64,000 nt of DNA, from the NCBI GenBank assembly GCA_947579665.1, contig OX388351.1, forward strand, positions 57,978,939-58,042,938, written 5' to 3'. The DNA comes from Sympetrum striolatum. Lineage: Eukaryota > Arthropoda > Insecta > Odonata > Libellulidae. Both the position numbers and the translations under genes were made by a program. Of the stretch, positions 1-13,193 are shown in pieces. The number at the start of each line of letters is the position of its first letter. Positions within the stretch are counted from its first letter, which is position 1. The notes under the pieces were generated by a model. The model searched no databases. It was not told the DNA's origin and saw nothing but the letters and a program-made list of their open reading frames with translations.

Positions 1-1199
1 CTTTTAAAAGCGCCAATTATTTAAATGGTATACCTGGGAGCCTCTTGGGCCTTCTTTTACAACTAGGCTCTGAATGACATTGCAAATTTTGACTCTGTTA
101 TTTATTGAAATTCATTTGAGATATTAATTGAAATTATCATTTTGTGATTCTATATCACGTGTGTGTAACGCCAGTTGGGCCTCTTCCTAACTAAGTTTTT
201 GCCATTTAAATAACAGACGAGATATCGTCCACGCTATTTCCTTTTCATCATCCTTTTCTTAATGTTTCAATTTTTCTCTGTGCTGCTTTTGTATGTAGAT
301 CCATTATATCATACCTCGATAATATTTTCTTTAAAATCCTGAGTCATTTCTTTCAAATTCATTTTAGTTGTCGATTTTCCCTAATTATGTCACTTTATTT
401 TTGGTCTGATTTGGATTCTGTTTTCCGCAAAATTCGAAATCTTAGATTCAAGCTTTTTAACTCAATGTCCTTCAGTCTATCTTTTGGTGTACATTCCCTT
501 TAGGTTTTCATTGAATTCTGATCTTGTCTTTCTTCTTTTATTTTTCTACATTTCTTCATTTTATGGATATTGATATTTTTCCGAGACTTCTTTTCTTGCT
601 TTTCTAGTAACTTCTGAGGTCGGAAACCAGTCTTCAGAAACGTCATATGCACGCCGCTGTTGGTGATGGCAAACCGCATTGCATCTATTCTTTGTCAATT
701 ACGTTTGTTTCTGACCTTCCCAAAGGTTACGAAGTTGAGCTTACCGCAGCTGTCTTCTTACTTAAGTGTCAGCCTACAAGTGACGTTTCTTCCTCGGCCG
801 AATGGGACTTTTAAGTTCTCCACAAGTGCTAACAACTTCGAAATCGCTCCCCTCTGCATAGTGTTTATCAATATTAAGGACTTAAACCTCATCAGATCAG
901 GGTTGTCCAACCTTATTAGATGGGGCTCATTCGATATTCTATCAACCACGCGAACCTGAAAATACATTTTTAAAAAGGCCAATTCGTCCTTTTCGGTTCC
1001 TCCAAATCGTTATATGTTATATGACCCATTTCCACCGATACTTACCAAATACTTAAATGCAGGAACTTTTTAAAGCATATTTTTCCTTGTTTTTAGAGAT
1101 AACGGCTGTGGGTGCTATTGCAGCCTTAAACTATCCATTTATGGATAAGACTACGTAATTATTTTATATTAACTTATGTAAAAATTCTAAAGCATATGT

Positions 1200-1362
1200 T
1201 ATTTAGTGTCGGTAGGTTACGTTCAGGAGGTTTTGGGGGGTTTTCCTCCCGGCTAGTGTGAATAACAGGCATATTATTTTAGTTTTCCCTCCCCCCACAG
1301 GAATAACTACCACCTGGCCTGGTGCCTAATTGTGGTCCTTTTCAACAAATAAATAAATAAAT
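1200..1362 (+). repeat. Possible retroelement 3' end with (AAAT)n tail
   Basis: A GC-richer stretch unlike its surroundings ends in CCTTTTCAAC followed by four AAAT units (about 1344-1362), the arrangement of a LINE or SINE 3' end. Near its start, GGAGG and CCTCC (about 1226-1250) flank a T/G-rich loop. No coding relic is readable upstream, so the family is unknown. Confidence 0.3.
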
Positions 1363-3740
1363 GCTGCGTGTAGAACTTCTTTCGTGTCATCCCCAGCCAT
1401 TGTCTGAGAAAGACTTAATTAAAACCCTAATACAAGACACTAGACATTACACAAAAACAAATATTCCAAAATTACCATTACTACCCACAGTATTCGAACG
1501 CTACAACAACATCTAAATTATATACATCTCCCCGATGCCCCTCCGAAACATGCACTCAACGTACTACTACATTTCGCAGTTTATAGTGTTACATATAAGG
1601 CCGAAATGTCACTTCATCGTTTTCACATTTACAAATATCCGAATAATGTAAAACATAACAATATTTAATCCAATTAATTTCATTAACTACAGCATCTACT
1701 TAACGACTCCTTTCTATTTTTCGGTAAGGGCTTATTATTAGGTATAATATATCAAGTTGAACCATATGCTGATGAATGGAATATATTCACTCATGTTTTG
1801 ATTCAATATAAAGTAAAAGGTAACTCTAATTGCACTGTTTCAGTCGTGTCTCGTTAAAACTTTATATGAATACAGGATAACAAGCTTTTCAGTTAGATTC
1901 TTTCGGCACGAAGCGGCTGATCGTATGAGATATTTTTAGATTCATATATGGATCCTGTTGCATGTTAACAACAATTTTATAATTGCATATTATTAACAAC
2001 AACATCCTCACCTTAATTACCTTGTTAACTTCTCTAATAGTTGGTGGGATAAATGACTAGAAGTAATTACTTGTTTTAGCGACTCCATATTTGTTACTCT
2101 TTACCGATGACTCTCGGAGCTAATTTTTTCGATACCTCGTTTTAATTATTCATAAATTTATATTATTACTGCGTACGAATTTTCTGATTTACTTTAAATA
2201 TCTGACTCGAGCCAGCTAATTTTTTAATCCTAATTTTAAGTTTTTGGTTAATGTCTTCCTCCGTAAATACTACCTGCACCATTTTATGCAAAATATTAGT
2301 TTTTCCGTTAAAATTTACTAGATAAAACGAAGAAATGTCTCTTTACAAGGAGTTTGTGTATGATTCTAACATTTTGAAGGTCATTTTTTTGCTTCTAATG
2401 TCTAATTCTAATGTCGTGTTTTGGATTTTTTGATATTTTTGCTACAAAACTGTCAAGCAGAGTAATGCAACTCCTTAAAGGAAACGATCCTTTTTTCTTA
2501 TAAGAGAAAAAAATTCTCGAATCAAAGTTGTTTAAAATTGAATCTCTGCCATAATTTATGAAAGCAAAGATGAATTTAAATCATTATGTAAATTAAAATT
2601 GCAAGCACGTATTCAGTACCAAATTAACAAAACGTCTTCGAAATGCAACACAGCGGAAACTAGAGAACTATAATGGATGTTAATTCATCTTATGTGTTTT
2701 GGTAAATACACTGCATGGGCTCGAAATCGCTGGAGTAATTTGTGCACTTGAATCTGTTGACAGCAGCAACAAAGACGCTCATTCGGTAAATTAACTGTGA
2801 AAAGAGACAAATGTTAGTCTGGATAATAGTGCTATCACATGCATTCAGACATGTAGGCGCTGAAGAAAAAAAAGTTTGACAATGAACTTGAAGGAAAATG
2901 TCCTTTGGAACTGTGTGAGAGACAAATAGCGTACGACTCCGTCTGGTATTCATAGATCCAAGGTCTTAAAAGGCGATCAATCACGTGACGTAATTTCTTT
3001 AGTCATTTGTCAACATCGAACCAGTCCAAGCAGACATGCACTACGTATCTCCCATTTTTTGAAAATCGCGAATTAATCGCAGTCTTCTAAGGAAATAATT
3101 GGTCATGAGATTGAATGACTGGAATTCAGTCGAAGAAAAAATGTATGATTTATGTTCATAAATAGGGCACCGGAAGCCATTAGTAATGATTAACCAAAGT
3201 AGCTATTCAGGGAACTTTTTTAAAATGGCCTTTGAACTTTTCCTTGCATTGATGTATGTTTCCATTGAAATGCTTTCAACGGACTTAGTCGCTACTTTAA
3301 TCCTATGGTTGTAAAGATGTATTGAGAATTCCGTTATGTCTTACGGAATACATAATAGATTTATTAGTTAATGCATATTTTTACTAAGAGTAACATTAAA
3401 TAAATTGTTTTGAGACTTTTAATTCAGTTTATAGTTTTCAAAATGATGGAAAATGTTTTCCTTAGCGTACTGAAAATTCATGAAGGGCATTTCTACTCTC
3501 TCATCATTTATTTATATTCATATTTGATATGAAAATGAAATAGTAGTATTAAGTGAAAATAAAGTAGCTATTATCTGCAATTGCGGTAACTAAAGCAATT
3601 TAATCCCGTACTATATCCTACTTATCAAGCGGAAGCTAAATTGCTCTTAATTATGAAGCCATGTGTACGACAACATTATTATTATCTATTTATGAGGTTA
3701 TGATATCGCTTCAGAATATTTATGGATGAGTAGAAGTCTT

Positions 3741-4140
3741 AATGAAGAATTCGGGAAAAGATTGGCCAAATGCTTGAGTAGTGTGTATGAGTGTGAAACA
3801 TGGATCTTAAGAAGAAAAGATATCAATATATTGGAGGCTTTGAGGTGTGGATGTTTCGTAAAATAGAAAGAGTAAGTTTGGTTGATAAAGAAATAAAGAT
3901 GGTGGTATTGTAAATGGTTTAGGAGGAGATGGTTTTTAACTTAAGTAATTGAGTGTCGATAGAGGAAATTGGTGTGTCAGATATTGAGAGACGAACTGTA
4001 AAAGAAAGTAATTTGGGTTGATTGCAATGGAATACCAGAGGAGAAGGCAAAGGCAGAAGATGTTAGACGAGGTAAAGGGTTGGGTATATATTATAAATGA
4101 GTGGAAAAAAGGTGTTGAACCGGGAATGTTGAAGCACATG
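3741..4140 (+). pseudogene. Decayed LINE reverse-transcriptase ORF, C-terminal end
   Basis: Across several frames the plus strand spells the usual end of a non-LTR retrotransposon ORF2. It reads CETWILRRKDINILEA (about 3791-3838), then a frame-shifted RKIERVS-like stretch, then RKLVCQILRDEL (about 3967-4002), then RRRQRQKMLDEVKGW (about 4036-4080). Family consensus at these points is W-(T/I)-L-R-(K)-x-D, LEAFEMW, RxLxxxGHILR and GRxRxxxLD. Several stops and frameshifts break it and the catalytic YxDD core is not present. It is an old 5'-truncated insertion in the order expected for a LINE 3' end. Confidence 0.75.
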
Positions 4141-7100
4141 AACCTAGAAGATGAAATGTATGGGGCATATTTAGTGATTTTTTTACTTCATAAATGCACG
4201 CGGTAACTATTCTCCAAGCTGCATTCTACGCATGATATTGATTGTTTCCCTCTTTCCTGACTGTAATTAATTGCCCTGCATTCCGCTCTTTGTAACTGAT
4301 GATGACATCATCTCGTTAGTGGATCCAGTCGTAATTCCATAATTTTGAGTAAAATAACATAATTCGAAAATACATCCGACGTCGGATCGATTATGGCTGA
4401 TGACGTTGATGATATATAATAGGACATAAAAAAAAATTTTTTTCCTGCTGCATTTCACAAATTAACGCTTGATATTATCTTTTGTTTGTAAATATGATAT
4501 GCTTTGAATGCCTGGAAATTTAGTGGGCTGCCCACTTTAGCATTAACCGAATGAATTTGCATCACATCATCAAGTTTTTACTAGCCAATGATGATATTAG
4601 TGCGTGAGTCATCAGTGGTGACAAATATTCCGAAAGTCTGTAGATTACTGAAGTTGAGTCAGTGGTGTTTCTTCGCTCTATGTTACGACGTAGTTTCATC
4701 GATTCCAATCGCTCGGCGAAAGTGATGACTAGGAATCCCTCGGATTGTGTTTCGCTGTGACAAACGCCCGTGGATAGGAATGCTGTAGTCATCAAGATGA
4801 ATTCGCCCTTCGTAAGAATTTCTGTTTTCAAGAGATTCTGCTGAACCAACCGATTACCGACTCACGTTTCGTCGTTCTTGTTAGGTGATGCTCGTCTTGA
4901 ATATCGACATCTCACTCTTCCGACGTCTTTGCCTTGATTGTTCGTTTAACTAGTTGATTTCATCAACCAGTTGACTGTTTGTATATTATCGTAGAGTTGT
5001 TACTAGATATGATAGCGGATGAGAATGTGATAGCTTAAATGAATAGATATTCCTTGTTTTAGGGGTTTTAAATCTCCAATAACCGCCTTTGTTGGCGTTA
5101 GAGATATGAAACCACTAATTCCTCAACAGCCGTGTTCCAGATTTTCTTTTTTTAGATTTACATTCCTTGTTTAGATTTTTTTAGTTTCTCAGAATTACGA
5201 GATTGTTATTGCTGGTATTGTCTTAAAGGTGAGCTTAATTGGTTTGTCTCCTATTTAAATTCAATTAAAAAATAACTGAAGACATTCCTTTCGGAATCGA
5301 TGCTTATCATGCAGCTCCATATTTATGAATTTGTTCTATGCTGTCGCTATTTTTTATTAAAGCATTCGTCAGACTTTTTCATTCAATATATTTGTTCTTA
5401 TATTGTTCTTTTATCCTCTTTTTTATTCTAAAGATACTATCTCTGATACTATAATGTATGATGTATGCTCAATATTTATTCTATTCTTGTGTGAAATGTG
5501 TCATATCCTGTTGAAAATTCTGTCTGTTTTACAATTCCTCATAAGCATGATCTTTCCATCAATCTCCTTCCGTGAATATATTAGGCTTGGATACTTAAAG
5601 GATTTGCGTAATCCGAGATGAAAGTAGGCTGCCTTGGAAATATGTTTTGCGGCGTTTTGGTATTTAGTCATCAAAGCCCGTCTTTGTTCTTTTTTATATT
5701 TATCATCCACGCGTCAAGTATTATGAGCATGCCTCTATTTCTGGGAGTCGTATTTTCTTACGACCCAGTTATTACTCTCGCCATAATTATCATACATTCT
5801 CAGCTTGGGTCTCGATAATGGCGTACGTGCATTGTTGCTTACTAAATCGCCCACTCCAACGCCTTCGGGTATTCTGACTCATTCTCCCACCCTTTTCATA
5901 CCTATTTTCGTTGAATTTCGCCTCTGCTTCCGGTAGACTTGATTTGCGTGCGAGCGAATGCGGTGGGAGCTTTATTACCGTGGTAACGATGTTTTATTTT
6001 GGTTGACTATCATTATAATATGGCGTGTGTATTTTGGCGAGATTGAGGCTAAAATACTCCTCTTTCATGTATATCTTGCTCACATATTGTACAATGATCA
6101 ACTTATCGTGATATTATTAGAAAAATAAGAAGAATTGTAGACGGAGATTACGAGATTTAGGCGAAGAACCTCAGAGATTCTTTGGTAAAATTATCCATGG
6201 AATGAGAACATTCATGGTGAAGGGGGGTATGGAAGTCTCCTCTTGGGCTAGTATTTATAGCGGTATCTATTACATAGTATTGATATATAGATAGGATGAT
6301 AGTCTCCTTTATGGATTGATAAGATTTTTAATCATTCGTATTAATTTTAGTTTCTAATCTAAAATTCTGTTTATGGAGCCATGTTAATATCCTTGTTGCG
6401 CTCTTTTTACGATATTCTTCTGAAAAGATCGAGTTGAAATGATTTTTTGCTATCTCTATTATAATATATGATGTATAATATCGTTGCATGTACGCTTTGA
6501 TCTTTTGTAGGAAATAAAGTTCCTGACATCAGCTCTTCATTCAAACGCATGTTTTTATCTTTTATGGAGGCTTCACATAGAAAGAGAACATAGAAGATAA
6601 AATTAGTTATAAAAATATTCATTTACCTGTTTTGAAATTGGTTCCGGTTAATTTAATTTTCTTTAGTCTTTATTAACTTCAGATATATATATAGCTTTAT
6701 GAACTTCAGTTTCGCTCGGCCATTCAGTGAGAAAATTCTTTCATCTACGCACGTGTATCTCCATGGCATCCATTTTTAAATCGCCTTTTTTCCGAAAGAT
6801 TAGAAAGCTTTCCAAGAATCTGAAAAGAAGCTATTTCGGTCTACAAAAAGAGCTCATCCCCTTTTGAAAAATCAGTTTCCATCTTAATTAGCCTCTGATT
6901 GGGTTTTTCATTTAAGATATTATTACACGTTGAACTTAATGAGACTGCCTTATTAAAAAGTTTCGTGCTAAAAATCTTTATGACCTTCCTCTTAGAGATT
7001 CATAATGGTATAAAAGATACTGAAAATTAGGCGGCGTTTTTCCCTTTAGCGATTGAACACTAATTACTTCTGCGCTATCGAAATATCGAAGAAGATTTTT

Positions 7101-9099
7101 TACAATGAATTTGGAACTGTATTTACGGGACTGAATTATCTTTCAGTAGTTTTTTGATATATTTTTATTCCTTCAAATATTAATTTAGATAAGCAGTTTT
7201 GAATTATGGTATGATATATTTAAGTTAATTTTCGGTTAGGATGTGTCATCCGGATGTTACAATTCATTTCTGTAAAGTTCATGCCGCCATGAACATCGTA
7301 CTTTTACTACTTATCAATGGGGTTGATGTTTAGCTAAATTTATGACCATCGTACGAAATGAAACCTTTGGAAGATTATCTTATTTTATGTTTTCCGAGGT
7401 CAATATTTGAATTTTTAAGTTCATTAATGCATTAATTGAGTGTAGATCCTCAAATAGCGCTGTAAATTTGGTATTAAAATCGTCGAATGTCGGAGCAGCT
7501 GCGCAGTTTCAAGTACATTTCACTGCAGAGGTATTAAGCCATCGCAATTACGTTATGAATGGTAAGTGGAGGATGGCATCATCTTTCACTGGCGTAAGAT
7601 ACTGTGCATTCATTTCCTCCTTCTTTTACGAATACCTAATAACTCTATTAAGCTCAGATATGGCCTTATTTCTTCTAAGTATCGATATATTTTGCTCACT
7701 CAATCGGTGAAGCGGCTCCATCTCAATAAATCATCGCTATGGAGTCTTATGTCGTCGCCCAGGAAAGTCGACCGCAAATGAAATACAACGCAACACAGTT
7801 CTAATGCCCCAGTTACGGATAGTATCTCCTACTACTAAAAAGATCGAAAAGAATTTTCGTATCGAAATTCTGGTTTCACGGAGCTTTTGATCAAACATCT
7901 ACTCAGCTCAATTTTAAACATTTGAAAGTTCTCGCAATCAATTGAAAGTAAAATCCTCGATTGGACTGATTCAATTCCTTTGATCAATTATTTGCGTTTT
8001 TAATGTTTATTACGACGTTTAAATACATAATGAAGTTTGAAATGGAAGTAATGATGTTCATCGTTAAAGGAAGTTTGGCAGTCATGTGATATATAAGTGA
8101 ATTCGTTCGAAGTTTATGCATTTTAAAGATTTCTACACAACTGACTTGTTAAATCTTTATCTTAGGTCTAACTCTGGCTAGTTCCTAATTCAATTAACTT
8201 ACTATTACATTCTTTAAAAATATTACTTTGTTAGTTTTTATGTTTTCTCCCTTTGAGCTGTATTTTAATTCGAGCTACAGATTCAGTTCTGTGTAAATAT
8301 CCATGTAGAAAATCCGAGGTAAAAAGTTTCAGTCGAAAACCTCTCGGCAGAAGGTTTTACAAATTTGCAGCTAAGGTTTTCGCTATTAAATAAAGATTTT
8401 TATAGGGTAAGGTAATTTAAGAAACAATTATTAATCATTTCAGAAATGCGACTGAAAAGTTTCTTTGGAGTTTGGAAGTTCTTTTTACGTGATATATAGT
8501 AAACAAATTTTCGCTCCACTCACAGAAAGTTGGAAATGCATGGGAAAGAGATAGAGAACTTCATATTTTCATTAGTGGGTGTAGGTATTTGTCGGTTAAT
8601 TAAGGATCAAATTAGCCGCAGGCCTATTATGGCATGTTCAATTTATATTTAACAGTATTGCTGTTTTTCCTGGTTCCTCCGTTTTTCATTAAATCATATA
8701 TAAAGTTTAATTGCTGAATATCATTTAATGCTTCACGAAGTTATCATACATAAAATTCTAATTTTGTCTGCGATCTAATTAAATTTTTCCTCGCTCTTTG
8801 TTTTTTTGGGTCAGGAAATCTCATCGAGAAAGACGCAGCTGAATTTCAGTTGTTCCCAGTGCATTATAGCGCATTCCACTCCTACATTAAGGAAATTTTA
8901 GGGCAAATATGAATGAAACAAGAAGGTCGGAAACTCACAGCGCAGAAGAAATGCTTTCATCCAAGCGTGACACCCTAGGGGAGTAATTATAGCCTTCAAA
9001 TTTATGGAATCTCGACCGTGGTTTACTATCGCCGGGTCACGTGGTCTTATCCTCTTAATCGGCCGCATAATACGAGCCGAATTCGGTTCCTGATCGGGA

Positions 9100-10873
9100 G
9101 TTAAAATAATCTCATCGATCCCATCCGAGAAAGCCTACATTTTTCCCCATTCCAATCCTTTCATTTCGCTGCGCAGAACGGCTATATTATTTCTCCCAAC
9201 CATCACTCGGCTCCGTCACGAATACGGTCACCTCCGTTCCCCTACAATTTGTGACTCACCCTTTCCATCCTAACAGCTCTCTTAGTTTTGCTCTCGGTCG
9301 ATTCATGCGGTCGCCGCAGCCGCGCATTTCTGAACCCTTCGCATGCCTTTCCTCCTCATTTCCTCAATTGTTCTTCCCCGCCCGCCAATCCTCACCCATT
9401 CCATTCAAAGGTCAAACCCTCGTCCCCCCCGCGGTGCTCGTTCAAGATGAAATCCATTCAGCATCTGCCAATATCCGCGCCACCCTCCGCGGACACCCTT
9501 TTTATTTCCCTTCGTCAGGAATTCAGCGACAGGTGATAATTCTGTCGTCCTCCTTCCCCTGGGGAGTGAAGTTTCTGTTCGTCCCTCCATCTACTCTCTC
9601 CCCTCTCTCGCTTGGAGGTTAACAAGTGTCGAGGATGAGCGTGATATTTTTTAATTCCTCGCAGCGCGGGATTGGTTGAACTGCGCGCTCATAGTCTGCC
9701 CGACGTGGGCGTGTGACCACGTGTAGGAGGTATCGACCACTGTGGATGTTAGTTGGTGTGACGGAGTTGACGGAAGTGGATGTCTATGGAAGTGTAGAGT
9801 AGATAAGTCCTCCACTCAGTGATTTGTTGCGCGTGGTGCCGCAAGGTTCTCATCTGGGACCCAAAACATTTTCGAAAGTAATCACCCGTGTGAGAGTGGG
9901 CCGCCGGTATAGCGCGTGAAACGTTTTCTTTGACGGGATTTATCCTTGTTTATCGTGTCGCTCCGCATGTGGTCGATGCGTGTTCCTCTCGGATCGATTT
10001 GTTTTTATTTTATTCGCGACCGATCGAAGTTAAGGGGCTGAATCCGTTAGCGTTTGGCAGTTGGTTCGATTCTGTCATGCGAGTAACTTGGACAGTTGTC
10101 ATGTAGGAAGGCTCATTTCCGTGCTCAGTCCCTTTTTATTCCATTTGCTCGTATTGAGAAATAATTGGGATCGACGTTGTAATAGCTGGAGTCTCTTAAA
10201 AGTTTTAAGCGATTCGTTCGTTCGTCCCCCTTGAAGTTTATATTGCACCTTTAACGGTATTAACGTGTCTGGACGGTTAAGTTTGCCTAGTTTAAGAAGT
10301 CTTCTTCCTTATTTATAGCGGAGTTTCACTCCTAAGTGCAGAGTAAAAACGGCTGTGTTTGTGCTAAACGTTCTGTTTTCACGAAGCTTTCCGCTAAGTA
10401 TCATGTAAAATCTCCGAAACGGAATCTCGTCTCCTGCCTCTTCTTCGAGCCATCAATTTCTTCAGACGGGATTTTGTCTCCCTGCCTCCAGCGATATTCA
10501 TTCCATCTGAAGACTCTCCACTCAAAATCACTTTCAATCAGTTACGGAAACAGCCGCCTGAGAAAATCCGAGGGCGATTGTTCCGGGATCCGACTGAGTG
10601 AAGATGGCGTGAAAGTTCGTGATGCCCCCCGACGGTGATACGTCAATTGCGTGTCAGTGTCTCGCATCGGCGGCCTCGACGAAGATCGCCTCTAGGAAGT
10701 GGGCGATTTGGCGTGTGCTTGTGACAGTTCCCGACCGTGTCCTCGAGACTGTTTGTGTCTTCAGTTGCGCCATCCAGCGAATGTCCTCGGAGGCGTTTGG
10801 TGCCTTTGTTTCTTGTCGTCCTCGCAATGCCATCGGGCCATAGCGAATGAACTGCGCGTGACCGTCCCTCCCG
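9100..10873 (+). other. GC/CpG-rich 5' flank and putative long leader of PACS
   Basis: This block is visibly richer in GC and CpG than the AT-rich surroundings, the usual sign of a 5' gene end in such a genome. Open frames of 60 to 130 codons occur on both strands and in several frames; none shows a family motif, and mutually overlapping frames in all registers are expected at higher GC. The stretch before the candidate start contains many ATGs, including a two-codon frame (ATG GCG TGA) at 10603-10611 in good context. If this is leader, translation is probably restrained by upstream ORFs, or part of it is spliced out. Confidence 0.4.
9816..9849 (+). promoter_or_regulatory. Candidate TATA-less core promoter (Inr + DPE)
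   Basis: CTCAGTG at 9815-9821 fits the arthropod initiator TCAGT, with A+1 at 9818. GGTTC at 9845-9849 fits the downstream promoter element consensus RGWYV at exactly +28 to +32. No TATA box is seen about 30 bp upstream. The pair lies in the GC-rich block about 1 kb upstream of the candidate first coding exon. Each motif alone is common by chance; the exact spacing is what makes it worth listing. It would imply a leader of about 1,056 nt, or one interrupted by an unseen intron. Confidence 0.3.
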
Positions 10874-11064
10874 ATGGAATTCGGCGCTTCCGGGTCCTCC
10901 TCCGGAGGGATCCGGGCCCGCTTTCACTTCCGGGGATTCACTCGATTGGAAGAGGCCCCCGGAGGAGTGGACGGGGTCGCTACCAACGGCGGCGCCAAGA
11001 CGGCTCCCGGCGCGATGACTCATTCGCAAGTCTCCGGGGGAAGTCCCGGGAGGGTGCAGCGGAG
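10874..11064 (+). CDS. PACS: Candidate first coding exon of PACS (63 codons + 2 nt)
   Basis: The frame opens at ATG 10874, 12 bp after an in-frame TGA (10859-10861), and runs 63 codons rich in Gly, Ser and Arg. It stops at a good donor (CGGAG|GTGGGT). It ends in phase 2 with AG, so joining to the G at 33002 makes an Arg codon, exactly where vertebrate PACS has Arg before the LCSLTL/LFSLTL block. The exon lies in a GC- and CpG-rich block, like insect 5' exons. Against it: PACS1/2 carry a conserved M-N-L-(Y/F)-A-T-W-E-V-D stretch just before this junction, and nothing like it is present here. It may therefore be an alternative first exon, or the true one may lie upstream of the window or have been missed. 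No family domain is visible in these 63 residues. Confidence 0.4.
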
Positions 11065-11242
11065 GTGGGTTATGCTTCTCTAAGGATTTGAAGATGGGGT
11101 ACTCTTACGTATAATAGTCAATAATTTAATGGCTTAGAGTGAAATTTTCTAACCCACTTAAGTCAAGCATTACTTACTCTAAACCTTTAATGACTAGCAA
11201 ACTTTGTTTGCAATCTAGTTCCTTCTAAACTAGGCTTTATTA

Positions 11243-11418
11243 ACTGGGTAAGAGAACTAGACTTGGAATGTTCCACAAAATATTTTTCCAATCACATCGA
11301 CCACCTCCTTCCTTTAAATATGCTGTATTTTTGTTGATATTTACCTGATGATGACCGTTGAAACTGATCGAAATAAAAATATCCTGTTGATCATACGAAG
11401 TCTAGTTTCCTTATCTAG
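11243..11418. repeat. Imperfect inverted repeat around a TGATGAT...GAAAC motif
   Basis: The left arm (11243-11287, containing GTAAGAGAACTAGACTT) pairs imperfectly with the right arm (11375-11418, containing AAGTCTAGTTTCCTTATC). The loop between them contains ACCTGATGATGACCGTTGAAACTG at 11343-11366. Similar TGATGAT-x-GAAAC strings with nearby AATAAA are common at 3' ends of Penelope-like and other retroelements. I infer an old retroelement end rather than a host element. Confidence 0.45.
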
Positions 11419-13072
11419 TTGTCATGGCGTTCCAAAGAAGTCCAGTCTTTCATAATAATTTTCTGGCCTTACAATTTACCTAACCATTTTGAATCGAACT
11501 TATTTATTGTTTGTGTTTCACAATTTTTATTTGCAAAAGAATTCAGGGTTATTAATCATTAATTCCGATTTATATAACATTCCCATTGAATAAGTGAGAT
11601 AGGATATTTCAGCAATGTTAGGCTTTTTGGTTGAATGCTAAGCAGTTACATAATGCTCCAAAAGCTTAGTTCTCGCGAATTCGAACAAAAACTCTTTTTC
11701 GGTAAAGATTAAGGTCTCTTTTTCATTTTATTCGTATTTTCCTTTGTCAATAGTAGTTTTGGTTTTTTTTGAAAGAAAGAAATCCGCTATAAAATATTAC
11801 GCATGCATATATTCTTACGTTTGTTAAATAATTTTTATCAGTTTGAAAAATCTTGTTTTTTATTTTCGTTTAATATTAGCTCCAAGTTCCACCGTTCAGT
11901 TAGCACGCTTTTAATGATGTAACTGAAAACCGTTTGAGGAATTTTGATCCGCCCAAGAGCGTTATCGCAGAAGTTTGTTTCAGTGGCCGCGATTATTCTT
12001 TATTTTAGTGATTTCGTATCTCGTAGGATTACAATGTATTAAATATGCATACAAAGCCATGTCCTGAAAATTCTTGAATTCTTTTTTGATATTTATTATT
12101 TTTTTTATTTTCATACTTCTCTACGATTAGTATTAAATAGTACGGTGAAAATTATGCTGCTTGGAGGCCTCGACTCCAGATATTTTTGCCATTCCTATGT
12201 TTTGTTTGTGATACGAAACATCACCTGCGGTTCGTGCTGAGATATTTTTCGTAATTTTAAGTAATATCGCAGTATGAGCGTTTTTTCCCTGAAGTACGTT
12301 TATCCTCACTCGTGCATTATCTTTTGTTTGGAATTTTAGATGCCGAAGTGACTCTCCGAAGCTCGCCGTAGTAACTGTAAATAAATATATTTTATCTCTG
12401 TTTTTCGGTTGACATCGCGTCACAACTCTATGCTTATTTGTTTATTTTCCTCCACTCAGCCCAGCTCTGACACAAATCCCAACTGATATGAGTGCTCTCT
12501 AAATGTCATAGCTGTTTCTGCTATTAAAGCACACAATTTGTTTTGAGTGTTAACCACTAGCGTATTTTAGATTTTGAATTATTTTAATGAGCACGAGGGA
12601 ATATGTGGCAGGTGTAATCGGCGTAGAAAATGATAAAGTTGGGAGAAATTTGTGAGCGCCATCACAACGGTTAGATTTAATTTAACTTTGTATTTTGATT
12701 TGAATATTAATTCTGCGATCGTACCTTTGTTTTGATTATAAATCCTGCCGATTATCTAAACTTTAATTATGGGTTTGCTGTGTCATGCATATAGTTAAGC
12801 TATGATGATGTATCTGCCTATTCACTTTCTCAAAATCCAACCATCTATTTCAGTTTTATTGTTATATTATGTCTGGAATATTTAATTTATTAAGGTTAAA
12901 TTACTTTTATTGGATCTTTTTTGAAATTTTACCAATAGCGCGAAACATTACTGATTTTATCGATCTCCTCCTTTAGAATTTTATGGCTGTCGGAGGTTCT
13001 GCTTTATAAATGTAATTCCATGTCTATTAATGACGTGCGAGTGTTAATTTTTTAATAAATAAATTCTAGCTA

Positions 13073-13193
13073 TCATGCTGAAACTACTAAGCCAAATTTC
13101 ATTAAAACTATTTTTATTTACGACTGATTTCGAGCTTAACCGCTCATCTTGATTACGTTTCTGTGTAATTTTGCTTAGTAATTTTAACATTAC
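13073..13193 (-). repeat. Imperfect inverted repeat around a GATGA...TCGAAAT motif
   Basis: The left arm (13073-13103, with CTACTAAGCCAAATTTC) is complementary to the right arm (13162-13193, with GTAATTTTGCTTAGTAATTTT). On the minus strand the loop reads AAGATGAGCGGTTAAGCTCG and goes on to AAATCAGTCGTAAATAAA; within it GAGC and GCTC can form a short hairpin. The plan is the same as at 11243-11418, which suggests related retroelement ends. Confidence 0.4.

Larger units (their letters stand above)
1..9099. other. AT-rich non-coding region upstream of PACS
   Basis: No exon with a recognisable family match is seen on either strand. Open frames are all under about 100 codons, have AT-driven composition and no motif. 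Apart from the LINE relic near 3741-4140 and the possible retroelement tail near 1200-1362, the content is simple T-rich and A-rich sequence. Confidence 0.6.

Noticed and set aside
9251..9622. 123-codon plus-strand open frame rich in Pro, Ser and Phe
   Set aside because: No start context, domain or splice support; composition reflects the C- and T-rich strand of the 5' flank.
10643..11091. Overlapping 128- to 130-codon open frames on both strands over the GC-rich block
   Set aside because: They lie in other frames of the candidate PACS exon, show no family motif and are expected in GC-richer sequence with few stop codons.
11343..11366. Active hammerhead ribozyme (CTGATGA...GAAAC)
   Set aside because: Stem II cannot form between the two core strings, and no proper cleavage-site stem is visible; kept only as a hypothesis for the parent element.
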